Below, in pieces: positions 6,173-12,834 of a stretch of 12,834 nt of DNA (position 1 is its first letter; the number at the start of each line of letters is the position of its first letter). A program made the position numbers and the translations under genes. This DNA comes from Bacteroidota bacterium (GTDB lineage: Bacteria; Bacteroidota; Ignavibacteria; Kryptoniales; JAKASW01). The stretch lies in the NCBI GenBank assembly GCA_021789755.1, contig JAJYJD010000082.1, positions 1 to 12,834 on the forward strand, given 5' to 3'. Below the pieces are notes generated by a model, which worked only from the letters and a program-made list of their open reading frames with translations, was not told where the DNA came from and searched no databases.

Positions 6173-8317
6173 CTAAGGCAATCCCCAGATTTTCCGGGTA
6201 ATCCATTCCACGGCCAACAACAGAAAGGCTATCGCAAGGACCGGTATAGACGAGAGAATTTCGAAGCGGTTGGAAAGATCAATCCTCAAAGGTTCTCTCC
6301 ATTCGGGTTTCAACTCAATTCCCTGACGGACGAAATTCCGCGCCGTCAGGAACTGACCGCCTGTTACGGAGGCCAGCTGTCTGAGAAGCTGCACATTCAT
6401 CGAGGTCTGGACGAACTCCGCATTCAGAGGCTCAACTATGAATGACCCGCTGTCTGCTCCCAGGAATGTCGAGCCCGTGCCAGCCTTTGCAGTGAACAAA
6501 TACTTCCCCTGTCCCAAACCTTCCACGCCTCCGGTGTATCCGCCGTCGCCGTTCGAGGCCAGGCGGATATCTGAGACCGTACGCCGCGACAAGTCATCTT
6601 TAATATTGACATCCAAGTTTGCGTCATTTACAGGCGACCCGTTTTGCGCTACAAGAAGTGCGTTGAAGTCGACAGGCTCTGAAGGGTCGTATACTTTCCT
6701 GCTCGTATTTACCGTCAGGAGCCTTTGTTCACCTCCGCTTATAAGTGCCCGAAGAAAAGTCGTCAGAAAATTCCGGAGGAAATCACTTCGAAGGCCGCTG
6801 AGCGAACTCATGAGCTGAAAACGCCAGAGTCCGTACGCGAGGAAAGCTGCAGTCCGCGTGGCCGGATCAAACATGAACAGCGGCATATCCAAACGAACTC
6901 CGTTTAAAACCGGAAACGCGAGAACTGTGGCCCCCGGCAAGGGCCTGCATAGTATTCTCTGATAATAAAGCGGAGGAAAGAGATTCGAGTTGGCGTTCAA
7001 TAGAGTATAAACCGGTTGCAGCCCGGCCGGGATAGATTCCGCGCCGGATAAGTAGACTCCCACCTGAAATTCCCCTGCCTGCAAGCCGGTCGCGATGAAC
7101 GGCAGGCGCGGGAACCCGTTCACCTTGGCACTCGAGAATTTATTCCCGGCAAAAAAAGCATAAGGAACGCCAGTCGATTGCAGCATCGCCTTCACGTCTC
7201 CGAGTGTTCCGACAGACTCTCCGTTGGGGAAATCGTAAAGAACTACAGCATCGTATTTACGTGCCAGGATGCTGGCGGCATTCCTTTCATTGAAGCTGTC
7301 CCCCGTCTTTTGGATAAGGACTGAAAGATTGAAATCTTCGCTCTCTTGGATATTTCTTCTGAGAAAGGCGACGTCCGCGGCCGGTTCACCCGCTATTAAA
7401 AGTATTGCATATTTACCCTTCTTGACTTGAGCACTCACCGAAGCAGAGTTGTTCATCCGGCTGAATTCGCCCGCCAACGGAGGAATGTAAACCCTCAGCA
7501 AATGCGTCCCCGCCGAAACGGGAGTATAATTGAAAGAGACTTCAGTATTCCCTTCGCCTGGAAGCGTCACGACTTTCGAGCCGATTTCTCGCCCGTCCTC
7601 GAGCAAACGGGCAGTCACTGCCACACCCCCATAACCGATCGATCCGATTATTGCCTTGACAACGCTTTTCTTTCCGGCGTAAATGGATGGGGCTGTGATA
7701 ACTTGTTTGACCACGACATCGTTGGGAGCTGTTGAATCCCCGACCCCGATGGAATATATAGGGAAAGGCAGGTTACGCGCTGCATCGATAGGATTTCTGC
7801 CGGCGTTGTAATCGCCATCCGAAACAAGCAGCGCAAACGCCGTCCTCCCATCCCTGCCAGCGTTTGCAGTATGTTCTATCGGTAAGTTTAAGTCGGTTGC
7901 AGGCTGATCGAAATGGAGCGAGTCGATATCCTTCCCGGTCAGGACACCAGCGCCGAAAACGACGGGGCTTATTTGAAAATGCTCCTTCAGGTCTTCGAAC
8001 GGCTTGCTGTTGATGATTTCTTTCACTAATTCGGGACGAGGCGCAGAACCGTCGCTCAAAGACATGCTCTTGGAATCGTCGAGGAGAAGAAAGACGTCTC
8101 GCTTTGCCGTCTCTACACGAACAATGTCTGTGACCAGATTCGCCGCCGCAAGGAAGAGAAGGAAGAACGATGCCCCTCTGAGCGTGCCCAGAAAAAGCTG
8201 TCTTGGTCTCGAGATTCCCTCCAGCTTCCTGTACATCAGGTAAGACAACCCCGCGGAAAGCACTCCGAAGGTAAGGAACAGGTAAACCGGGATATCAAAA
8301 TGAACCTGAAAGTTCAT
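6173..8317 (-). CDS. Large membrane-anchored vWA-domain protein (BatA-like topology)
   Basis: The gene encodes 714 residues. Two membrane segments at the N-terminus (about 10-30 and 42-63) are followed at once by a von Willebrand factor A domain. Its metal-ion (MIDAS) motif is D80-x-S82-x-S84 (LLLDDSKSMS), with the MIDAS Thr141 in ATDLNL and Asp167 in LLVSDGDYN. A beta-rich region (about 200-300) and a segment resembling a class I glutamine-amidotransferase-like fold (about 302-395, KYAILLIAGEPAADVAFLRR) come next. After a second beta-rich stretch, a C-terminal membrane helix lies at about 686-706 (SIPVLAIAFLLLAVEW). Most of the chain probably sits in the periplasm. Such proteins commonly pair with MoxR ATPases, and one is encoded two genes upstream. 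The ATG overlaps the stop of the subtilase gene by 4 nt (ATGA) with no clear ribosome binding site, which suggests translational coupling. The exact function is unknown. Confidence 0.88.
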   Translation of the reverse strand: MNFQVHFDIPVYLFLTFGVLSAGLSYLMYRKLEGISRPRQLFLGTLRGASFFLLFLAAANLVTDIVRVETAKRDVFLLLDDSKSMSLSDGSAPRPELVKEIINSKPFEDLKEHFQISPVVFGAGVLTGKDIDSLHFDQPATDLNLPIEHTANAGRDGRTAFALLVSDGDYNAGRNPIDAARNLPFPIYSIGVGDSTAPNDVVVKQVITAPSIYAGKKSVVKAIIGSIGYGGVAVTARLLEDGREIGSKVVTLPGEGNTEVSFNYTPVSAGTHLLRVYIPPLAGEFSRMNNSASVSAQVKKGKYAILLIAGEPAADVAFLRRNIQESEDFNLSVLIQKTGDSFNERNAASILARKYDAVVLYDFPNGESVGTLGDVKAMLQSTGVPYAFFAGNKFSSAKVNGFPRLPFIATGLQAGEFQVGVYLSGAESIPAGLQPVYTLLNANSNLFPPLYYQRILCRPLPGATVLAFPVLNGVRLDMPLFMFDPATRTAAFLAYGLWRFQLMSSLSGLRSDFLRNFLTTFLRALISGGEQRLLTVNTSRKVYDPSEPVDFNALLVAQNGSPVNDANLDVNIKDDLSRRTVSDIRLASNGDGGYTGGVEGLGQGKYLFTAKAGTGSTFLGADSGSFIVEPLNAEFVQTSMNVQLLRQLASVTGGQFLTARNFVRQGIELKPEWREPLRIDLSNRFEILSSIPVLAIAFLLLAVEWITRKIWGLP

Positions 8318-10446
8318 TTCAGGTACAGGACTTTCAGGACTTTCATGCTGCCGTTCACGAGCAGCCTGATGAAATAGACACCGCTAGCCACTCTCGTTCC
8401 ATTATTGTTCGAACCGTTCCATGCAAGCTCTGCATATCCGCCGGCCATGTTGCCGCTGAAGATGGATTTTACTTTTCTTCCGAGCACGTCGAACACATCC
8501 ACGGTGACGTGTGAAGGTTCATTAAGGATGAAAGTGACATTTGTCCGAACGGTGAATGGATTCGGGTAACTGTTGAATAGATGATAGTTTTCCGATACAG
8601 GGACCGGGGTAAGCTGCCATCCGAAAAGTGTGAAAGGCTTTTTCGAGCCGTAGTACGGTACATCGATTTGTTTGCCTGAAGAATCTGTCATGCTGAAGTA
8701 AAAATACAGGCTTCCGGCAAGAGTCTTCGGCGGAGTTACCATGAGCTGGTATTGGTTGGCGGTGTCGGTCGCAAAGATTGGAGCCGGAGAATAGTTCACT
8801 CCGTCATAAGAATAGTATCCCCGGCTGAGCACAGGGTTGATCCCTGAAGTACTGAATGCCCTTACCGCGACATGCGCAAACGAGTCGTCCTGCCACGAAA
8901 CAAAATTGTTTGAGCCCACTAAGCCGATGCTTTTTATTGCGTTCCACGCGTTCGCGATTCCCCAACCGTAGAAGTTGTTTGGATAGGTGGACGTACGTAT
9001 GTCCTTGGAGTTAAAGTATTGAACCGCGGTATTCTTCAGGAGGTCGATGACTTGCATAGGAGTGTAATCTGGTCTGACCGAAAGGATAAGCGAAGCGATG
9101 CCTGCCACTATCGGTGTAGAAAAAGATGTCCCGCTTTCGTAAGCGTACGTGTCGGGGCCGGGAACGGTAGCTACGTAATCCCCGCTGCCGTCAGCAACCA
9201 GGTCGGGTTTGATCCTTCCGTCGTTGGTCGGGCCTGTCGAGCTGAAATAAGCAAGTCTTCCCGTCAGGTCCACCGCCCCGACGGAAATTATGCTGTCGGC
9301 ATCCGCCGGTACGTCCATCGTTCCATTGACGCCGTCACCGTTTCCCTCATTGCCCATCGCCTGTACCACAACCACACCCAGCTCGGCTGCTCTGGTAGCT
9401 GCCCTGCTCGCGATCGACTTCTTTCCGTTGAAATCTCCCCGCCAGAAAAAGTAGGATTCAGCTGAATCCACCGCCCCTGAGGAATCGACAAAAATATTGT
9501 AAGCGACGGAAGACGACACTACGTCGACACCGCGTGACTCCATCCATTCAATTCCTTCGACCCAGTTGTCTTCCTCCCATTTATAATCAGTGACCGGAAC
9601 GTACTCGGTTTTTGCGAGCATGAATGACGAGCCGTAGGAAACTCCGATGATGTTGCCCGGTGAATAGCCTCCGAGCACGGACAGGGTCGATGTACCGTGG
9701 TTGTCCTGATCCGACGAGTCTCCGGGCTGGTTCGCAGTTATGGAATCGTTCTGAATGAAATCGTGCTCACCGACGATTTTTATGTGTTGCAGAGCCTCGT
9801 GAGTTTCGTACCGGAACCCTGCGTCGAGCATCCCTATAATTATTCCCGTCCCGTTTATACCCAGTGATTGAACTTCAGGAATACCGCTGAGTTCGAGCTG
9901 CGTCAGGGACGGCCCGTAGAAAGCCGAATCGGCAGGCGGCGTGTAAACTGAGGTTTTCGCGAGGCCCGGGACCGGTATCGATGCAGGCATCCTGGCCTTG
10001 ATCCGGTCGGTGTATGCAACGATGCGTTTGATGCCCACAACGAAAGGAAATTTCTCCGCCCTGGCCAGCACCGACGAATCCGCCTTGACGACTGCCGCGT
10101 TAAACCACCTGCTCGTACTCAACACATTCAGGCCGACCGACTGGATACTGTCGATGTAAGCTGCGCATACGGGGAAGTCAGAGACCGACACAATGCGCGA
10201 CGGAGGCAATACCTTCTCTCTTCTCTCTATTGCGCGTTCTGACAGGATCCCGCTTCGAACGAGGTATTGCTCAGCCCTTTCCTGGTTCTGTCCGTCACCT
10301 AAGGATTCAGCGTCAGGCTTATCCCTGAAAAAGACCCAATACTTCTGCGTGCCCGTCTGCCTTGTTGGCAGCGCCTGGCTGTAGACCTGCTCCCCTGCAG
10401 ACAGAGTAAATATGGCGGCAAACAAGAGAGTCGAATGGAACTTCAC
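8314..10446 (-). CDS. Secreted S8 subtilase with type IX secretion C-terminal sorting domain
   Basis: The gene encodes 710 residues from a GTG at 10446, where an N-terminal signal peptide begins (about 1-24, ending VYSQA). Residues about 33-150 are a prodomain-like region beginning KYWVFFRDKPDAES, an opening common in Bacteroidota subtilases. The catalytic triad is Asp208 (GMLDAGF), His250 (DNHGTST) and Ser441 (GTSFSTP), with the oxyanion Asn366 (AMGNEGN). All are intact, so an active serine endopeptidase is expected. A beta-sandwich region spans about 510-615. Residues about 626-710 form a T9SS type A sorting domain: NSYPNPF at the start, VFDVLGRKVK in the middle, GVYFIRLLVNG then KVLKVLYLK at the end. 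The protein should therefore cross the outer membrane and be released or anchored at the surface. It starts 3 nt after the MoxR gene and overlaps the vWA gene by 4 nt. Confidence 0.95.
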   Translation of the reverse strand: MKFHSTLLFAAIFTLSAGEQVYSQALPTRQTGTQKYWVFFRDKPDAESLGDGQNQERAEQYLVRSGILSERAIERREKVLPPSRIVSVSDFPVCAAYIDSIQSVGLNVLSTSRWFNAAVVKADSSVLARAEKFPFVVGIKRIVAYTDRIKARMPASIPVPGLAKTSVYTPPADSAFYGPSLTQLELSGIPEVQSLGINGTGIIIGMLDAGFRYETHEALQHIKIVGEHDFIQNDSITANQPGDSSDQDNHGTSTLSVLGGYSPGNIIGVSYGSSFMLAKTEYVPVTDYKWEEDNWVEGIEWMESRGVDVVSSSVAYNIFVDSSGAVDSAESYFFWRGDFNGKKSIASRAATRAAELGVVVVQAMGNEGNGDGVNGTMDVPADADSIISVGAVDLTGRLAYFSSTGPTNDGRIKPDLVADGSGDYVATVPGPDTYAYESGTSFSTPIVAGIASLILSVRPDYTPMQVIDLLKNTAVQYFNSKDIRTSTYPNNFYGWGIANAWNAIKSIGLVGSNNFVSWQDDSFAHVAVRAFSTSGINPVLSRGYYSYDGVNYSPAPIFATDTANQYQLMVTPPKTLAGSLYFYFSMTDSSGKQIDVPYYGSKKPFTLFGWQLTPVPVSENYHLFNSYPNPFTVRTNVTFILNEPSHVTVDVFDVLGRKVKSIFSGNMAGGYAELAWNGSNNNGTRVASGVYFIRLLVNGSMKVLKVLYLK

Positions 10447-10449
10447 TTT

Positions 10450-11454
10450 TCAAATCTCTAGAAGGCGGCTGATAATCTCGGGTGTGTTAGTGTTCTCGGC
10501 TTCTGCATTGAAGTTGGTGATAATCCTGTGTCTCAGAACAGGTAGTGCGGCTCTCCTGACGTCATCAATATCGGGACTCAAACGGTTGTCCAATGCGGCG
10601 TCGGCTTTCGCCGCGAGGATCAGGTACTGGGACGCCCTCGGCCCGGCGCCGTAGCTCACGTACTGCTTCACAAAATCCGGCGCCTTGCCGTTTTGAGGAC
10701 GTGTCCGATTAGCCAGGTCTACTGCAAATTTCACAACCGAGTCTGCCACAGGAACGCGCCTGACAAGTTCCTGGAAGTACAGGATGTCTCCACCGCCCAT
10801 TACTTTGTCGACCGACGGTGTGTGCTGACCGGTGGTAGACTGAACGATTTTCACCTCTTCGTTGAAGGAAGGATAATCGAGCCAGAGATTGAACATGAAC
10901 CTGTCGAGCTGCGCTTCAGGTAACGGGTACGTTCCTTCCTGCTCTATGGGGTTCTGTGTGGCGAGAACGAAGAACGGCTGTTCCAGCTGAAAAGTCTGGC
11001 CCGCCGCCGTAACCCTATATTCCTGCATCGCCTCGAGAAGTGCGCTCTGCGTCTTCGGAGGAGTCCGGTTGATTTCGTCTGCAAGGATGATATTTCCGAA
11101 GAGCGGGCCTTTCACGAATCTGAAGGAACGAGCTCCCGTGTTCACATTTTCTTCGATGATCTCGGTGCCGGTTATATCGCTCGGCATGAGATCCGGAGTG
11201 AATTGTATGCGGCTGAAGCGAAGGTTCAGTGCGTCCGCAAGCGTCCTCACAAGGAGAGTCTTCGCCAACCCCGGCACGCCGATGAGGAGGCAGTGTCCCC
11301 GCGATAAAATCGTAATGAATATCTGCTTGATTATTTCTTCCTGACCGACTATCACTTTAGCCACTTCTTCCCGAAGTCCGGCGAAGCCCTTGTTGAGACG
11401 CGATATACCTTCTACGTCCGACAGCCGATCCTGCTTTAAAGTGTCCTGGCTCAA
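10450..11454 (-). CDS. MoxR-family AAA+ ATPase
   Basis: The gene encodes 334 residues and is a cytoplasmic AAA+ ATPase of the MoxR (AAA_3) family. Members work with vWA-domain proteins as chaperones that mature or remodel other proteins. Visible motifs are Walker A GVPGLAKT at 59-66, Walker B IILADEINR at 122-130 with the family sequence PKTQSALLEAMQE after it, sensor 1 in LATQNPIEQEGTYPLPEAQL with Asn168, the arginine-finger region LDRF at 183-186, and the sensor 2 segment GPRAS at 271-275. Length and order are standard. The start is a TTG at 11454: its TTGA overlaps the M16 stop codon, a GGGAG sits 7 nt upstream, and no in-frame ATG fits the family N-terminus. The gene is followed after 3 nt by the subtilase and then the vWA protein. 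The DUF58 gene that normally follows moxR is missing. Confidence 0.95.
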   Translation of the reverse strand: MSQDTLKQDRLSDVEGISRLNKGFAGLREEVAKVIVGQEEIIKQIFITILSRGHCLLIGVPGLAKTLLVRTLADALNLRFSRIQFTPDLMPSDITGTEIIEENVNTGARSFRFVKGPLFGNIILADEINRTPPKTQSALLEAMQEYRVTAAGQTFQLEQPFFVLATQNPIEQEGTYPLPEAQLDRFMFNLWLDYPSFNEEVKIVQSTTGQHTPSVDKVMGGGDILYFQELVRRVPVADSVVKFAVDLANRTRPQNGKAPDFVKQYVSYGAGPRASQYLILAAKADAALDNRLSPDIDDVRRAALPVLRHRIITNFNAEAENTNTPEIISRLLEI

Positions 11455-12834
11455 TGCTTAACTCCCGCTTTATGATTCCTTTTCTTTTCTGCAACTTGCG
11501 CCTCGTCCGTCACTGAGACCTCCACTTGTCCGAATTTGCCGAGCCTCGCGGCGATATCTTTGGATGCCCCGCTCAGGACGATGGCTATGTTTTCAGGGCG
11601 GATGTATTTGCGGGCAACTGAACGGATATTGCCGGAAGTTATCTTCCGGATGTTCTTCCTGTAGTCCCTGTAGTAATTCTTCGGCAAGCCGTAAAGCTCT
11701 ATCGCAATCACACGTCCCGCGACCTGCTGGGGGGTTTCAAGCTGAATCGGGAAAAGTCCGATGAGATAATTCTTCACCATCGTCATCTCATCCTTCGAAG
11801 GAACGGTATCTCTGATCCGGTGAAGTTCGTTGAAGATCTCCGTTATCGTTTCAGCTGTGACTTCGTTCCTGACGTCAGCCGAGACTTCAAATGCGCCGGA
11901 GAGTGCACGCGCGTCGAAAACGGTTCTCCCGCCGTAAGTGTAACCGTGAACCTCCCGCAGGTTCATGTTCATGCGTGAACTGAAATAGCCTCCGAGCAGC
12001 GTGTTCATCACAAAGACCTTGAGATAGTCCGGATTGTTCCTCGCGATTCCCTGGTGGCCTACGCGGAGCGAAGATTGGACCGCACCCGGCTTTTCGGCGA
12101 TGAATACCCTGCCGTTCAGAACCGGCTGTTCAGGTCGATCCACAGCGGTCGCTTTATGTTTTCCTTTCCATTTGGCAAAATATTTCCCGACGTATTTTTC
12201 CGTTTCGTTCGGGGTAATGTCGCCCGCGAAAACCATGAACGAATTGTCCGGTGTATAGAAAGTCCTGTGAAAAGCGACGAGGTCTCCACGAGTCATTTCC
12301 CCGATAGATTTCTCGGTCCCGGTCATGACATTACCGTAAGGGTGCTTGCCGAACACTACCGCTGAAAATTTCGTGTCGGCAAGATAACCGGGGTCGGCTT
12401 TCAACTGTTGTATCGACGCAATTCGCTGTGCCTTCACTCTTCCGATCTCCTTGGCCGGAAACGTAGGATTCATAACGACGTCGCGGAGTATCTCGAAGCC
12501 CGCCGCCAAATGATTCCTGAGAACCGAGAGAAACAGTTGACTCGCATCCCAGGACACGCTTTGTGATAGAGATCCGCCGATGAAGTCTATCTCTTCGGCA
12601 ATCTGAGTGGCTCCCCGCTTCTTTGTCCCCTTTGTCATAAGTTCGCACGTAATGCTCCCAAGACCGGGGAGGCGGCCGTCGAAAGTAGCCCCGCTCCTCA
12701 TGACGAAACCGACGGTAACAATGGGAAGCTGATGATTTTCCACCACGAAGATCTTGAAACCGTTGGCGTACTTCTTTTCAAAATGTTTCGGGAAGGATAC
12801 TTTACCTGCCGGGCCGGGCTTAGGAGCACGCGTT
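11451..12834 (-). CDS. M16-family peptidase-like protein, non-catalytic type (5' end outside window)
   Basis: The frame is open from the right edge to the stop at 11453-11451, giving 460 codons in the window. The first visible residues (TRAPKPGPAGKVSFP) look like the segment just after a signal peptide, so probably only about 20-40 residues are missing. FEKKYANGFKIFVVENHQLP at about 18-37 is the usual M16 opening. Where active members have HxxEH, this protein reads SITCE (about 60-64, in LGSITCELMTKGTKKR), so both zinc-binding His and the catalytic Glu are absent. The rest follows the M16 two-domain fold, including TGTEKSIGEMTRGDLVAFHR, TFYTPDNSFMVFAGDI and, in the second half, MNLREVHGYTYG. 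Known bacterial M16 proteins often pair one active and one inactive subunit, and this resembles the inactive one. A partner gene may lie just upstream, beyond the window. A GTG at 12746 is inside the conserved opening and is not a start. Confidence 0.88.
   Translation of the reverse strand, partial: TRAPKPGPAGKVSFPKHFEKKYANGFKIFVVENHQLPIVTVGFVMRSGATFDGRLPGLGSITCELMTKGTKKRGATQIAEEIDFIGGSLSQSVSWDASQLFLSVLRNHLAAGFEILRDVVMNPTFPAKEIGRVKAQRIASIQQLKADPGYLADTKFSAVVFGKHPYGNVMTGTEKSIGEMTRGDLVAFHRTFYTPDNSFMVFAGDITPNETEKYVGKYFAKWKGKHKATAVDRPEQPVLNGRVFIAEKPGAVQSSLRVGHQGIARNNPDYLKVFVMNTLLGGYFSSRMNMNLREVHGYTYGGRTVFDARALSGAFEVSADVRNEVTAETITEIFNELHRIRDTVPSKDEMTMVKNYLIGLFPIQLETPQQVAGRVIAIELYGLPKNYYRDYRKNIRKITSGNIRSVARKYIRPENIAIVLSGASKDIAARLGKFGQVEVSVTDEAQVAEKKRNHKAGVKH
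11462..11466 (-). promoter_or_regulatory. Ribosome binding site deciding the TTG start of the MoxR gene
   Basis: Minus-strand GGGAG lies 7 nt before TTG at 11454-11452, inside the last codons of the M16 gene. It supports the rare TTG start and the 4-nt gene overlap. Confidence 0.6.

Noticed and set aside
8324..8342. Tandem 9-bp repeat CAGGACTTT x2
   Set aside because: It encodes KVLKVL at the end of the T9SS sorting domain, where such lysine-valine alternation is normal. Two copies give no sign of a separate repeat element.
12744..12746. GTG at 12746 as the start of the M16-like gene
   Set aside because: It codes for a valine inside the conserved opening FKIFVVENHQLP, and the same frame stays open with family-like sequence to the window edge.

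Overview
All eight genes supported in this 12.8-kb window lie on the minus strand, so transcription runs from high to low coordinates. The proteins point to a member of the Bacteroidota/Chlorobi/Ignavibacteria side of the FCB group. A secreted subtilase ends in a type IX secretion (T9SS) C-terminal sorting domain. The left edge holds an Oar-like TonB-dependent receptor with an N-terminal carboxypeptidase-regulatory-like domain. The MoxR and large two-membrane-anchor vWA proteins are of the kind common in that phylum. Base composition is roughly 50% GC. The exact genus is not resolvable from the sequence alone.

Right block (12834 to 6173): a tightly packed operon of four genes. They are an M16-type peptidase subunit that lacks the catalytic HxxEH motif (5' end beyond the window), a MoxR-family AAA+ ATPase, an S8 subtilase with T9SS sorting domain, and a membrane-anchored vWA protein. 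Junctions are a 4-nt overlap, a 3-nt gap and a 4-nt overlap, so the four are almost certainly co-transcribed and probably translationally coupled. MoxR ATPases and vWA proteins are known partners in metal- or cofactor-dependent maturation or chaperoning of other proteins. Here a surface-exported protease sits between the two, in the place where a DUF58 gene is usual.

Middle block (6172 to 3480): pstC-pstA-pstB, the inner-membrane and ATPase part of a high-affinity phosphate ABC importer, with overlapping genes. Neither pstS nor phoU is in the window. The 82-bp gap before pstC contains a regular array of TTAACA-type half-sites at 11-bp periodicity (6123-6172). This is the pattern expected of a Pho box bound by a PhoB/PhoP response regulator, so the operon is probably induced by phosphate starvation.

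Left block (3479 to 1): after a 282-bp intergenic region comes a secreted M1-family zinc aminopeptidase with its own good ribosome binding site. A 308-bp non-coding stretch follows, then the first 316 codons of the Oar-like outer-membrane receptor, which runs off the left edge.

No tRNA, rRNA, CRISPR array or insertion sequence was recognised. The most notable signals are the Pho-box array and the MoxR-subtilase-vWA operon.
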